NCBI GenBank assembly: GCA_910586805.1
Contig: CAJUJC010000009.1
Span: forward strand, 1-31,231
Reading direction: 5' to 3'
Source: an uncultured Erysipelotrichales bacterium
GTDB lineage: Bacteria; Bacillota_I; Bacilli_A; Erysipelotrichales; Coprobacillaceae
DNA length: 31,231 nucleotides
Below, one piece after another: positions 15,474 through 24,015 of the stretch. A program made the translations under genes and the position numbers. The first letter of the stretch is position 1, and each line of letters starts with the position of its first letter. Under the pieces are notes generated by a model, which saw nothing but the letters and a program-made list of their open reading frames with translations, was not told the DNA's origin and ran no database searches.

Positions 15474-15980
15474 ATGAAATATAAACTTGATATCCCTTAT
15501 CCATCTATTCAAAATTTAGATGTTAATCAATACTATGGACAAATGATGTTGTCAAATCTTGGAGGATTACACTCTGAAATGAATTCTGTAAGTCTTTATA
15601 ACTACAATCATGTTATTATGTCAGAAAAATGGCCTGAATTATCTCACGCTATGTTTGAAATTTCCATTGTAGAAATGCATCATTTAGATATATTTGCAAA
15701 AATGTGTTTTCGTTTAGGGGTTGACCCACGTTTATGGGATTGCCAAAATGATTATTTGGAATATTGGTCACCTGGATATAATATTTACCCTTGCCAAATT
15801 CATACAATGTTAGAAAATGCAATCATGCAAGAACAAAATACAATTTCTATTTATCAACACCAAATGAATTGTATAGATGAGCCAATTATTCAAGATGTTT
15901 TGCAACGTATTATTAAAGATGAAGAACATCACATTCAAATATTCCAACATTTTTTAAATGAATACTTAAAAAAAGATTAA
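15474..15980 (+). CDS. Ferritin-like (rubrerythrin-like) di-metal protein
   Basis: This is a 168-residue four-helix-bundle protein with the spacing of a di-iron or di-manganese site. It has Glu in GLHSEMN (about 35), ExxH in VEMHHLD (about 67-70), Glu in LENAIMQEQ (about 114-120) and ExxH in KDEEHHIQ (about 148-153). Related proteins act in peroxide or oxygen defence or in metal handling. There is no rubredoxin domain, so it is not a complete rubrerythrin. GGAGG precedes the ATG, 38 bases after the GNAT pair. The group with an aldo/keto reductase fits a redox-stress role, but this is inference. Confidence 0.75.
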   Translation: MKYKLDIPYPSIQNLDVNQYYGQMMLSNLGGLHSEMNSVSLYNYNHVIMSEKWPELSHAMFEISIVEMHHLDIFAKMCFRLGVDPRLWDCQNDYLEYWSPGYNIYPCQIHTMLENAIMQEQNTISIYQHQMNCIDEPIIQDVLQRIIKDEEHHIQIFQHFLNEYLKKD

Positions 15981-16011
15981 AGAAACTTAACATAAGCTAA
16001 GTTTTCTTTTT
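15979..16011 (+). terminator. Terminator of the plus-strand four-gene group
   Basis: AAAGAAACTTA (15979-15989) pairs with TAAGTTTTCTTT (15998-16009) with one bulged base. It starts at the stop codon and ends in a T run. Confidence 0.75.
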
Positions 16012-16021
16012 AATTTTAAAT

Positions 16022-16074
16022 GTAAAAGAAACTGAATGAAGTCATTTAAAAATGAATTTATCCAGCTTCTTTTT
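16022..16074 (-). terminator. Long hairpin after yitT
   Basis: Arms of about 24 bases with several mismatches (16050-16073 with 16024-16047) contain AAAGAAGCTG and CAGTTTCTTT, the latter ending in Ts on the minus strand. It begins right after the yitT stop and is probably a terminator. Confidence 0.6.
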
Positions 16075-16076
16075 CA

Positions 16077-16958
16077 CTATTCTATTGGTTCTTGATAAAA
16101 CTTTCCTGTTATACTATCTGACTTCATGACATTAATAAAAATTTGTGGATCTTCTTGTCTTACAAAATGTATAACTTCCTTAACTTCATCAGCTCCTACA
16201 ACAGTATATAATAAAGTTTTATCTTCTTTCAAATAACATCCTTTTCCTTCAAAACGTGTAATACCATGATGTGTATATTCCATTAATTTCTTTTCAATAT
16301 TTTCTGGAACACTTGTAATCATAAAAAGTGTTCTTTTTTGATCTCTACGATGAAATCTCTCTATAACTTGTGTTGAAACAAATTGAAATATAATAGAGTA
16401 CATTGCTGCTTCAAATCCAAAAAGTGCACTAGCCATTATTAATATGACAACATTAATTGCAAATACAAAATTCCATGATGGTTGATGTAATTTGTTAGAA
16501 AGATAAATTGCAATAAAATCAGTACCACCACTAGAAGCTTTTCCATATAATGCTATAACGATTGCTAATCCATTTAACATTCCCCCAAATACTGACACTA
16601 ACAATGGATCATAAGTTATAGGTGTAACTGGTATAATATCCACTAAAAATGAATTAAGAACAATCATAATGACTGAGTAACTTGTAAATTTTTTACCTAT
16701 CATTTTAAACCCAATAAAAGCTGGAATAGCATTTAATGAGATATTAATAACTGAATAAGGAATATCTACATTCATAAACTCTAATGCTGCTCTTTGAAAT
16801 AAAAGTGATAATCCTGTAAATCCTCCAGGTATCAAATGACCTGCACGCACAAATGATTTAATATTAATTGACATAATCAAAGATGCAATAAAGACACATA
16901 TAAAAGCAGTTAAATGTTTCTTCCATTCTTTCTCATTAACTGATTTAGCATAAACCAT
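16077..16958 (-). CDS. YitT-family membrane protein
   Basis: This is a polytopic inner-membrane protein of unknown function, common in many copies in Bacillota. The 293 residues comprise about five or six helices over residues 15-200. RAGHLIPGGFTGLSLLFQRA (38-57) and LYGKASSGGTDFIAIYLSNK (137-156) are the two related glycine-rich repeats of the family. A soluble DUF2179 domain follows (about 205-290, FMITSVPENIEKKLMEY). GGGGG lies nine bases before the ATG. It is monocistronic with a good promoter. A transport or export role has been proposed for relatives but cannot be read here. Confidence 0.9.
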   Translation of the reverse strand: MVYAKSVNEKEWKKHLTAFICVFIASLIMSINIKSFVRAGHLIPGGFTGLSLLFQRAALEFMNVDIPYSVINISLNAIPAFIGFKMIGKKFTSYSVIMIVLNSFLVDIIPVTPITYDPLLVSVFGGMLNGLAIVIALYGKASSGGTDFIAIYLSNKLHQPSWNFVFAINVVILIMASALFGFEAAMYSIIFQFVSTQVIERFHRRDQKRTLFMITSVPENIEKKLMEYTHHGITRFEGKGCYLKEDKTLLYTVVGADEVKEVIHFVRQEDPQIFINVMKSDSITGKFYQEPIE

Positions 16959-16987
16959 AAATTTTAATCCCCCTATATTATGCGATT

Positions 16988-17016
16988 ATTATACACTTGT
17001 CATTTTATTCAAACAA
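16988..17016 (-). promoter_or_regulatory. SigA promoter of yitT
   Basis: TTGTTT (17016-17011), 17 bases, TATAAT (16993-16988), about 30 bases before the start codon. Confidence 0.7.
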
Positions 17017-17051
17017 TATGAAGTATGCCCAATTTTTATATGTTTTTTTGT

Positions 17052-17080
17052 AAAAAAAAGACAATTAAGACTATTGTCTT
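17052..17080 (-). terminator. Terminator of the GH25 gene
   Basis: A perfect eight-base stem AAGACAAT/ATTGTCTT (17073-17080 with 17058-17065) overlaps the stop codon and is followed by six further Ts. Confidence 0.85.
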
Positions 17081-18093
17081 AATCGCCCTTCTTGTAATAA
17101 ACGTAGTAATTCTAAGTTTTGTCTTGCACTTCCAGTATAGTTATCAATACCATTAGCTTGTGCAATTCTCTTTCTATTCTCAAATGAAGCATCTATTCCG
17201 ATTTGGACAAGTGCATCCACAAATGAATCTCCTCTATATGTTGGATTAGATAAATAACGCATTGTTCCTGTAATACTTTCATTATTAACCCAACCTAATC
17301 CATCTCCTATCAAATAAGGATTCCTTGCACCTTCTTGTATTCTTGTAATTGTTCCATGATTCATATATGGAATTAAAGGTACAGTGCTATCTGATGAAAT
17401 AAAGACATGATCAAAGGTAATATGATCACCAACTTTATAATTTTCAGGTGCAGGAACAACTGGTTCTTCCTTTGTGAAGTTATTGTACCCACCAGCTCTT
17501 ATTTCTGTTGGGAAATCTCTAAATGCATAATCTAAATCAACTGGTCCATCTATTCCTCCTACAAATCCCTTATCAGAATATTGCCACATATCAAATAGTG
17601 CAGCATCTGGTCCTAATTCATCAGCATATCTTGCAACCCATTTTGTATATCTTTTAAATAAAGTCCCAGTTAGTTTTGTTCTCCACCAATAATAAGAAGC
17701 ATAAAATCCTGGGAAATATCCATGTCTTTCCAACTCCTCTGCAAAAACACGACTGTTTCTTTCAATTTGATCATTGCTTAAACGTCCAACACGAGGATCT
17801 TCTAAATCTAAATATATTGGATATTCCATTTTATAATTTTGAATTAATCTTAAAACATGCCTAGCTTCTGACAATGCTTCCATTTCATTTTGTGCATATG
17901 AGTATAAATACACACCAAAAGGTATTCCTAATCGTGTACACTCATCAGCATTTCTTTTAAACATTTTATCATCTTGTCCAGGTATATCTTGTCCATAACC
18001 ACATCTTATAATAGCAAAATCTATATACTGTTTAGCTGTTTCCCAATCTATAACTCCTTGATATTGTGAAACATCAATACCATCTTTAACCAT
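17071..18093 (-). CDS. GH25 lysozyme (muramidase) without signal peptide
   Basis: The enzyme cleaves the MurNAc-GlcNAc bond of peptidoglycan. The GH25 barrel covers about 1-190: DGIDVSQYQG at the start (Asp4, Asp7) and YLDLEDP with Asp96 and Glu98 as the acidic catalytic group. An SH3-like segment follows (about 220-275, ARNPYLIGDGLGWVNNESI). The C-terminal module (about 282-340, YRGDSFVDALVQIGIDASF) is of a kind seen in phage lysins, probably for wall binding. There is no signal peptide or membrane helix, so release needs cell lysis or another route. GGAGGTGA precedes the ATG. It is a single gene. It could be a phage-derived endolysin now in the chromosome, or a mother-cell lysis enzyme. Confidence 0.9.
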   Translation of the reverse strand: MVKDGIDVSQYQGVIDWETAKQYIDFAIIRCGYGQDIPGQDDKMFKRNADECTRLGIPFGVYLYSYAQNEMEALSEARHVLRLIQNYKMEYPIYLDLEDPRVGRLSNDQIERNSRVFAEELERHGYFPGFYASYYWWRTKLTGTLFKRYTKWVARYADELGPDAALFDMWQYSDKGFVGGIDGPVDLDYAFRDFPTEIRAGGYNNFTKEEPVVPAPENYKVGDHITFDHVFISSDSTVPLIPYMNHGTITRIQEGARNPYLIGDGLGWVNNESITGTMRYLSNPTYRGDSFVDALVQIGIDASFENRKRIAQANGIDNYTGSARQNLELLRLLQEGRLRQ

Positions 18094-18112
18094 TCATTCA
18101 CCTCCCTCAAAA

Positions 18113-18121
18113 TATTGTATG
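18113..18121 (-). promoter_or_regulatory. Sporulation-like -10 box before the GH25 gene
   Basis: CATACAATA equals the SigE (CATACAAT) and SigK (CATAnnnTA) -10 consensus and lies 20 bases before the start codon. I find no convincing -35 box at the right distance. TACAAT could also serve SigA. Confidence 0.35.
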
Positions 18122-18274
18122 TTTGTTTCTAAAATATGATTTGACATTTGCCCTAGTTTATATTTTTTATTTAATATTATCTTATAATTCTATATTAAAA
18201 AGAGTTATTTATGACTTCATTGTTTAATTTTATATTCTTTTATCAAATATTGGTATTATTTTGTATATCATATA

Positions 18275-18283
18275 TGCTATAAT
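18275..18283 (+). promoter_or_regulatory. Extended -10 promoter of the NlpC/P60 gene
   Basis: TGCTATAAT lies 23 bases before the start codon, with no clear -35 box. The remaining gap 18122-18270 is AT-rich and shows no gene. Confidence 0.55.
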
Positions 18284-18306
18284 GATTAACGAAGGAGGAT
18301 TATAAA

Positions 18307-19512
18307 ATGAAAAAAACAAATATTATGCTTTTAGCAATTTGCACATCTTTATCTTTAGTTATTGGAACTTCAACTGCTAAAGCTGAAGACTTTTCAAAAA
18401 AAGAAGATTATTATATTAAACTTTGTTCCTCATCACGTTTAACAACAAAAAATAAAAAAGTGTGTCAGGAATTTAATTCATACTTAAAGAAAAAAAATGC
18501 TAATCTCAAAAAAGATATTAAAGAAACCCAACAGGATTTAAAAAACACAAAAAATGATATTAATGAAGTTAGTGATAAAATTGATACATTAAATTCCCAG
18601 ATTTCTTCTAAAGAAAAAGAAATTAATTATTTATTAAAATCTATAAAAAATATAGAAAATAATATCAAAAAGAAAGAAGAAACAATGAGAACACGTTTGT
18701 ATACAATGCAAACTTACTATAACTCTAATACCTTTATTGATTTTATTTTTGGTTCTTCTAGTTTCACTGATTTTTTCTCTCGTATTAATAGTATTAATGA
18801 TATAACTTCATATGAAAAAGAATTAGTTGATGAATTAACTAATCAAAAGAAAGAACTAAATAAACAAAAAACATCATTACAAGATGCTAAAGAAGCTTTA
18901 CAGGCTCAAAAAAATGCTAACAAAGAATTACAAGCAAAGTTAATATCTTTAGAAAAAGAACAGCAACAAGAAATCTTAAAAGCTCAAAAAGAATCTAAAG
19001 AAATTACTAAACAACAAAAAGAAGTTGATGATGCATTAACTGAAATGATGAATAGTATTTCTCAAGGAGATAGTGGTGGTTCAGCTGTTCAAGGGAATCA
19101 AGGAAATGCAGCGGTTGGATATAAGGTTGCTACTCAAGCATTGAGTAAAATTGGAGCACCTTATCATTGGGGAGCTGCAGGACCTAGTATGTTTGATTGC
19201 TCTGGTTTGGTTTCTTGGGCACATAAAACAGCTGGGGTAAATGTTGGTAGAACAACTGCAAATGGTTATGCTCATTCTGGAAAAGCGATTTCAGCAAGTC
19301 AACTCCAAGCTGGAGATATCGTAGCATTTAGAAGACAGGGATCTTCAAGATATCATCATATTGGTATTTACATTGGTAATGGTATTGTTGTTCATGCATC
19401 TGGTGAAGGTTCTACTTGTTTAGGTAATCATGTCAGTCGTGGGCATGTTGTTAAAAGAACTCCACTCTCAGATTTTTCTAAATACAACAAAGCATATAGA
19501 AGATTATATTAA
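18307..19512 (+). CDS. Secreted NlpC/P60 peptidoglycan endopeptidase with coiled coil (CwlO-like)
   Basis: This is an exported cysteine peptidase that cuts stem peptides in the cell wall, needed in relatives for growth or daughter-cell separation. A signal peptide (1-27, ending AKA-ED) is followed by a long coiled coil (about 45-250) of Lys/Glu/Gln-rich heptads. A short Gly/Ser linker and the NlpC/P60 domain (about 268-401) complete the protein. Cys298 in FDCSGLVSW, His351 in HHIGIYIG and His363 in VVHAS form the catalytic set. The coiled-coil layout matches CwlO and PcsB proteins, whose activity is controlled by FtsEX. No ftsEX is nearby. GAAGGAGGAT precedes the ATG. Confidence 0.92.
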   Translation: MKKTNIMLLAICTSLSLVIGTSTAKAEDFSKKEDYYIKLCSSSRLTTKNKKVCQEFNSYLKKKNANLKKDIKETQQDLKNTKNDINEVSDKIDTLNSQISSKEKEINYLLKSIKNIENNIKKKEETMRTRLYTMQTYYNSNTFIDFIFGSSSFTDFFSRINSINDITSYEKELVDELTNQKKELNKQKTSLQDAKEALQAQKNANKELQAKLISLEKEQQQEILKAQKESKEITKQQKEVDDALTEMMNSISQGDSGGSAVQGNQGNAAVGYKVATQALSKIGAPYHWGAAGPSMFDCSGLVSWAHKTAGVNVGRTTANGYAHSGKAISASQLQAGDIVAFRRQGSSRYHHIGIYIGNGIVVHASGEGSTCLGNHVSRGHVVKRTPLSDFSKYNKAYRRLY

Positions 19513-19539
19513 AAAGAATTGGTATTATGCCAATTCTTT
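19513..19539. terminator. Shared bidirectional terminator
   Basis: A perfect ten-base stem AAAGAATTGG/CCAATTCTTT has T runs on both sides. It starts at the NlpC/P60 stop and contains the last codons and stop of the convergent ldh gene. Confidence 0.9.
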
Positions 19540-20475
19540 TTTTACTTCTAACTTTACTTTTTTTAATATATAATAGCTTTCATCAAATTTCTTTTGGTCA
19601 ACTTCATTTAATGATAGTTGTACAATTTCTTGAATACCTTCTCTATTAATAATACATGGAACTCCCATATAAATATCACTATGTTCATATTCACCCTCTA
19701 AATAAGCACTTACACATAAAATATTGTGTGAATCATTGAATATAGATTGTATTAATTTATTTAAAGATAACCCTATTCCATAATATGTTGCTTTCTTTCT
19801 CTCGATAATTTCATATGCTGCATCTCTAACTTCTTCATAAATGTTACTTAAATCATTCATATCTAATTTCTTTTCATCTATATACTCTATAATACTCTTA
19901 CATCCTACATATGTATTCATCCAAGAAATAAATGATGAATCACCATGCTCTCCTAAAATATATGCTTGTATATCATCTGATGAAACATTTAAATATTCAC
20001 TTAATGAATATCTTATTCTTGCTGTATCTAATAATGTTCCTGATCCTATAACTTTATTTTTACTTATTCCCATAACTTTATAAACAACAAAACTCATCAT
20101 ATCCACTGGATTACTTGCCACAATAACAATACCATCAAATCCACTTTTCTTAATATTCAAAGCAATTTCTTTCATAATTTGAGTGTTAATTTTTGTTAAT
20201 TCTAATCGTGTTTGTCCTTCTTTTTGATTTGCACCAGCACATATCACAACAATATCACTGTTTTTACAATCTTTATAGGTTCCACTTTTTATCTTTATTT
20301 TATTAAAACTATATGGTAACCCATGATTTAAATCCATAGCTTCTCCAACAGCTTTTTCAGGATCAATATCTATTAATACAAGCTCATTAATACCTCCTGT
20401 ATTAATTAATGAATATGCCATACTCATTCCTACCATACCAGTTCCTATTAAAACGACTTTTCTATTTTCCTTCAT
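19525..20475 (-). CDS. ldh: L-lactate dehydrogenase
   Basis: The enzyme reduces pyruvate to L-lactate with NADH in the cytoplasm and restores NAD+ in fermentation. The 316-residue protein starts with the Rossmann loop VVLIGTGMVGMSMAYSL and LVLIDIDPEKA. It continues with VASNPVDMMSFVVYK and the catalytic-histidine block GEHGDSSFISWM. A substrate-binding Arg lies in TRLELTKINTQI. I place the start at the ATG at 20475, behind GGTGATAAGA, rather than at the TTG four codons upstream. The Asn-Pro and GEHGDS blocks separate it from malate dehydrogenases less sharply than I would like, but the length and the Bacillota context favour LDH. Confidence 0.87.
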   Translation of the reverse strand: MKENRKVVLIGTGMVGMSMAYSLINTGGINELVLIDIDPEKAVGEAMDLNHGLPYSFNKIKIKSGTYKDCKNSDIVVICAGANQKEGQTRLELTKINTQIMKEIALNIKKSGFDGIVIVASNPVDMMSFVVYKVMGISKNKVIGSGTLLDTARIRYSLSEYLNVSSDDIQAYILGEHGDSSFISWMNTYVGCKSIIEYIDEKKLDMNDLSNIYEEVRDAAYEIIERKKATYYGIGLSLNKLIQSIFNDSHNILCVSAYLEGEYEHSDIYMGVPCIINREGIQEIVQLSLNEVDQKKFDESYYILKKVKLEVKKELA

Positions 20476-20534
20476 TCTTATCACCAAATATAGTATGCTT
20501 TTAATTTATAATTTTATTCATTTATTTTATAAAT

Positions 20535-20562
20535 AAAAAAGAAATCGTCTATGATAACGACT
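20535..20562 (-). terminator. Possible terminator after fruK
   Basis: A six-base stem AGTCGT/ACGATT (20557-20562 with 20543-20548, one GU pair) is followed by TCTTTTTT. It lies between the fruK stop and the ldh start, so the two genes are probably separate units. Confidence 0.55.
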
Positions 20563-20619
20563 CCTTAAATATATACTATAATAACAAATTATAAATTTTG
20601 AAATAAAATAATTTATTTT

Positions 20620-21546
20620 TTAATATTTATACTCTTTTACACATATATTTTCTAATAACTCTTCTACTTCTTGTTTTGTAGCTAAGTTATGTGAAAATGC
20701 ACTTGCACTTCCTGTGGCCACTCCCATTTTAAATGCATGTATATAATCTCCTGTTTGTTTATATCCTGCAATAAATCCAGCAACCATAGAATCTCCTGCA
20801 CCTACTGAGTTTTTCACTTCACCTATTGGTGCTTCACAAAAATATACTGTACCATCATGACATACAAAGAAAGCTCCTGATCCAGCCATAGAAATTAAAA
20901 CATTCTTGGCACCTAGTTCTTGTAATCTCTTTGCATAAATTGCTATATCTTTTTTAGCTCTAAGTTTCACGTGAAACATTTCTTCCAACTCTTGGTGATT
21001 AGGTTTGATAACAAAAGGTTTATACTCTAAGACATTCATTAATAAATCTCCTGTTGCATCAACAACAATTTCAATATTTTTATCTTGTAATTGTTTCATA
21101 ATACTTGCATAAATATTATTAGGCATACAACTAGGAATACTACCTGAAAGAACTAGAATATCTCCCTCTTCTAACTTATTTAATTCATCCATCAATAAAG
21201 ATAAATGTTCATTTGTTATAAATGGTCCATTTCCATTAACTTCACTTTCATCATCACTTTTAATTTTAAAATTAATACGTGAATAACCATTATTAACATC
21301 AATGAAATGAGTATGTACATGAAAATCTTCCTCAATACTTCTTTTAATTTCTTTTCCTGTAAATCCTGATATAAATCCCATTGCTATATTTTCTATTCCT
21401 AAATTATTTAAAACAATAGAAACATTAATACCTTTTCCTCCTGGTAAAATATATTCATTTGTCATTCTATTAACACTTCCCAATCGAAAACAATCAACTG
21501 AAACCATATAATCAATTGATGGATTAAATGTCATTGTATAAATCAT
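20620..21546 (-). CDS. fruK: 1-phosphofructokinase (PfkB family)
   Basis: The enzyme phosphorylates fructose-1-phosphate to fructose-1,6-bisphosphate. The 308 residues start MIYTMTFNPSIDY and have the PfkB signatures PGGKGINVSIVLNNLG (about 35-50) and NSVGAGDSMVAGFIAGY (about 246-262, with the catalytic Asp in GAGD). The family also holds tagatose-6-phosphate kinases (LacC), which cannot be excluded. TAAGGAGGAG precedes the ATG, and a TATAAT box lies at 21578-21573. No fructose PTS or FruR gene is adjacent, unlike the usual fru operon. A parS-like palindrome lies within the coding sequence. Confidence 0.87.
   Translation of the reverse strand: MIYTMTFNPSIDYMVSVDCFRLGSVNRMTNEYILPGGKGINVSIVLNNLGIENIAMGFISGFTGKEIKRSIEEDFHVHTHFIDVNNGYSRINFKIKSDDESEVNGNGPFITNEHLSLLMDELNKLEEGDILVLSGSIPSCMPNNIYASIMKQLQDKNIEIVVDATGDLLMNVLEYKPFVIKPNHQELEEMFHVKLRAKKDIAIYAKRLQELGAKNVLISMAGSGAFFVCHDGTVYFCEAPIGEVKNSVGAGDSMVAGFIAGYKQTGDYIHAFKMGVATGSASAFSHNLATKQEVEELLENICVKEYKY
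20963..20978. promoter_or_regulatory. parS-like ParB binding site (in fruK)
   Basis: AGTTTCACGTGAAACA differs from the perfect parS palindrome TGTTTCACGTGAAACA only in the first base. The 14-base core GTTTCACGTGAAAC (20964-20977) is a perfect inverted repeat. ParB (Spo0J) would load here to recruit SMC and separate origins. Confidence 0.85.
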
Positions 21547-21613
21547 AAATACTCCTCCTTATTATATTTTATATTATACTACTTAAAAATTAAAAAATGA
21601 ATATATTTCATAC

Positions 21614-22462
21614 TCATTTCTTATGATAATCTTGGTAAACAACATTTTTTGATATACCTCTTAATTTAGCAACCTCTTTAATTGCATCTTTTGTAGACAT
21701 TCCTTTTTCTATATACTCATCAACATGTTCTTGGATAGATTGCTCAAAAACAATTTCTTCTTTAATAAATTTTTCTCCTTCAACAACAAGAACCATTTCA
21801 CCCTTCATTGTATCTACAACTTCTAATATTTCTTCAATAGTTCCCCTATTGATTTCTTCATGAAGTTTTGTAAGTTCTCTTGCCAAAGCAATATTTCTAT
21901 TTCCAAAAATATCTAACATTAATTGTAATGTTCTTTTTATACGATGAGGTGATTCATAAAACACTATTGTTTCTTTATATTTCTTTAATTCTTCAAGTTC
22001 TTTTTTCTTCTTTTTATCTTGATGATCTAGAAATCCATAAAACAAAAACGGTTGTGGGGCAATTCCAGAAACAACCAATGCATTTAAACAAGCATTTGCA
22101 CCAGATATAGGGACAACATTAATATCATTTTCAATAGCTACTTTAACAAGTTCATATCCTGGATCACTAATTGCAGGATAACCAGCATCACTTACCAATG
22201 CTACATTTCCTTCATTTTTAAGCAAATCAATAATCTTAGGTATAGAAGATGTTAGATTATGTTCATGATGTGATATTAATTTATTTGATATTTCAAATTT
22301 ATTTAATAATTTAATTGTATTCCTTGTGTCTTCTGCAGCAATATAACGAACCTCTTTTAAGATTTCAATTGCCCTATATGTTAGTTCATTTAAATTACCT
22401 ATTGGTGTAGCAACTAAATACAGAGTTGGTTTACCATTTTCAAAACTTTTTTGTCTATTCAT
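21614..22462 (-). CDS. rsmI: 16S rRNA (cytidine-1402-2'-O)-methyltransferase
   Basis: RsmI uses SAM to methylate the ribose of C1402 in 16S rRNA at the decoding centre. The 282-residue protein has the tetrapyrrole-methylase-like fold: LYLVATPIGNLNELTYRA at the start, AAEDTRNTIKLLNKF around 44-58, LVSDAGYPAISDPGYELV around 89-106, and VFYESPHRIKRTL around 163-175. A small HTH-like tail ends with KLRGISKNVVYQDYHK. The ATG at 22462 is chosen over a TTG at 22477, because GGAG lies nine bases before it. It overlaps the stop of the preceding gene by eight bases, as in B. subtilis yabB-yabC. Confidence 0.94.
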   Translation of the reverse strand: MNRQKSFENGKPTLYLVATPIGNLNELTYRAIEILKEVRYIAAEDTRNTIKLLNKFEISNKLISHHEHNLTSSIPKIIDLLKNEGNVALVSDAGYPAISDPGYELVKVAIENDINVVPISGANACLNALVVSGIAPQPFLFYGFLDHQDKKKKKELEELKKYKETIVFYESPHRIKRTLQLMLDIFGNRNIALARELTKLHEEINRGTIEEILEVVDTMKGEMVLVVEGEKFIKEEIVFEQSIQEHVDEYIEKGMSTKDAIKEVAKLRGISKNVVYQDYHKK

Positions 22463-23189
22463 TAATATCTTCTCCAAACATTTTTCTTACTTCTTTTGAA
22501 TAACTTCCATCTTCTTCATGGGCATATAATGGTTGTTCTATCTTAATTCCTTTATTTCCTTTATACATACCTTCAATTAAAAATATATGTGATTCTTTAC
22601 CAAATTTAGGATACACAAAACGTATACGCTTAGGTTCAATATCATATTTTTGCATACAATTAATAATTTCAATCATACGATCAGGTCTATGCACCATAGC
22701 AAATCGACCCTTATTATCTAAAATCATTGAAGCAGAACGAACAATTTCTTCTAAACTAATCTTTATTTCATGGCGTGCAATTTGTAAGTATTCATTTTCA
22801 TTCAAATTACTTTTTTCTCCAACCTTAAAAAAAGGAGGATTACAAACAACAAGCTTTGTTTTTTTGCCATTTTTAACATAGTTTTTTATATCATCCTGAA
22901 TAATTTCAATTTGGTTATTAAGCTGATTTAATTCAACATTTTTCCTTGCCAAAACAACTGCATCTTTTTGTATCTCGATACCAATAATAGGCTTAGCAGT
23001 TCTTTTTGATAAAAGAAGAGGAATAGCAGCATTATTTGTACCAAAATCAACTATGCAATTTAAATCCTTATTAATTGTACAAAAGTTTGCCAATAAAACA
23101 GTATCCAAAGAAAAGTTAAACATATCTTTTCTTTGGATAATTTTCATATTTTCATATGCTAATAAATAATTAGTTACTTCTTTTGTCAT
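22455..23189 (-). CDS. tRNA1(Val) adenine-37-N6-methyltransferase-like protein (YabB)
   Basis: This is a SAM-dependent methyltransferase of the TrmN6 type, probably acting on tRNA. The 244 residues hold the SAM-binding region IVDFGTNNAAIPLLLSKR (about 46-63) and the catalytic motif VCNPPFF (about 114-120), typical of N6-adenine methyltransferases. FAMVHRPDRMIEII follows near 165. It overlaps the end of ricT by 20 bases, with GAGAG before its ATG, and it overlaps the start of rsmI. The order ricT-yabB-rsmI is the same as in B. subtilis (yaaT, yabB, yabC). The tRNA target is assigned by family only. Confidence 0.85.
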   Translation of the reverse strand: MTKEVTNYLLAYENMKIIQRKDMFNFSLDTVLLANFCTINKDLNCIVDFGTNNAAIPLLLSKRTAKPIIGIEIQKDAVVLARKNVELNQLNNQIEIIQDDIKNYVKNGKKTKLVVCNPPFFKVGEKSNLNENEYLQIARHEIKISLEEIVRSASMILDNKGRFAMVHRPDRMIEIINCMQKYDIEPKRIRFVYPKFGKESHIFLIEGMYKGNKGIKIEQPLYAHEEDGSYSKEVRKMFGEDINE

Positions 23190-24003
23190 GATGTTTCTCT
23201 CTTTGTGGTAACACTTTAATTTCGCTTAATGGAACAAAAGAAATATTGCCACTATCATCAATTTTAATCAAATCACTCAATATATGTATTCCCACTACTT
23301 TTACAATTTTATCCTCATATTTTACTTTTGAACCAATCTTAGGAAAGCGTTTCTTTTCATTTGTATAAATATCATCCTCATATTTCAAACAACATAATAA
23401 ACGTCCACAAGCTCCTGATATTTTTTCAATATTGATTGCTAGCATTTGATTTTTAGCCATATTAATTGAAACACCATCAAATTCACCTAAAAAAGAAGCA
23501 CAACATAATGGTAATCCACATGAACCTAAACCTCCAACAATTTTGGATTTATCTCGTGGACCAATCTGTCTTAATTCAATACGACATTTAAATGCACTTG
23601 CTAATTCCTTTAATAACTCTCTAAAATCAACACGACTTTCTGAAGTGTACATAAAAATTACTTTTGTAGCATCTAAAGTATATTCACAACTTACAAGATG
23701 CATGTCTAATTCATACTCTTTAACAATCTCTTTACATATTTCTAATGATTTAATTGCTTTTGTTTTATTAAATTCATATAAATCTAAATCAGCTCTATTA
23801 GCCTTTCTTTTGATTTTTTTTAATTCGGTATCAAGATTAAATTCAGAAAGATCTTTTAAATCACTTACAACTTCTCCTACTTCTAAACCTCTTACAGTTT
23901 CAACAACAACTCTATCTCCTTTTTTGAGATCAAGATAATGTGTTGAAAAATAGTATGATTTACCAACGTTATTAAATCTTATACACGCTAATTTTTCTTC
24001 CAT
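23170..24003 (-). CDS. ricT: PSP1-domain protein RicT (YaaT)
   Basis: In B. subtilis RicT (YaaT) forms an iron-sulphur complex with RicA and RicF that guides RNase Y mRNA processing and promotes sporulation and competence. The 277 residues begin with CIRFNNVGKSYYFS, and the PSP1 core lies around 50-200. Conserved cysteine clusters GGLGSCGLPLCCASFLGEF (about 152-170) and SGACGRLLCCLKYE (about 194-207) are cluster-ligand candidates. It lies 12 bases after holB, as in other Bacillota. AAAGGAAAA precedes the ATG. RicA and RicF are not in this window. Confidence 0.93.
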   Translation of the reverse strand: MEEKLACIRFNNVGKSYYFSTHYLDLKKGDRVVVETVRGLEVGEVVSDLKDLSEFNLDTELKKIKRKANRADLDLYEFNKTKAIKSLEICKEIVKEYELDMHLVSCEYTLDATKVIFMYTSESRVDFRELLKELASAFKCRIELRQIGPRDKSKIVGGLGSCGLPLCCASFLGEFDGVSINMAKNQMLAINIEKISGACGRLLCCLKYEDDIYTNEKKRFPKIGSKVKYEDKIVKVVGIHILSDLIKIDDSGNISFVPLSEIKVLPQREKHHDKRSN

Positions 24004-24015
24004 ACATTTTCCTTT

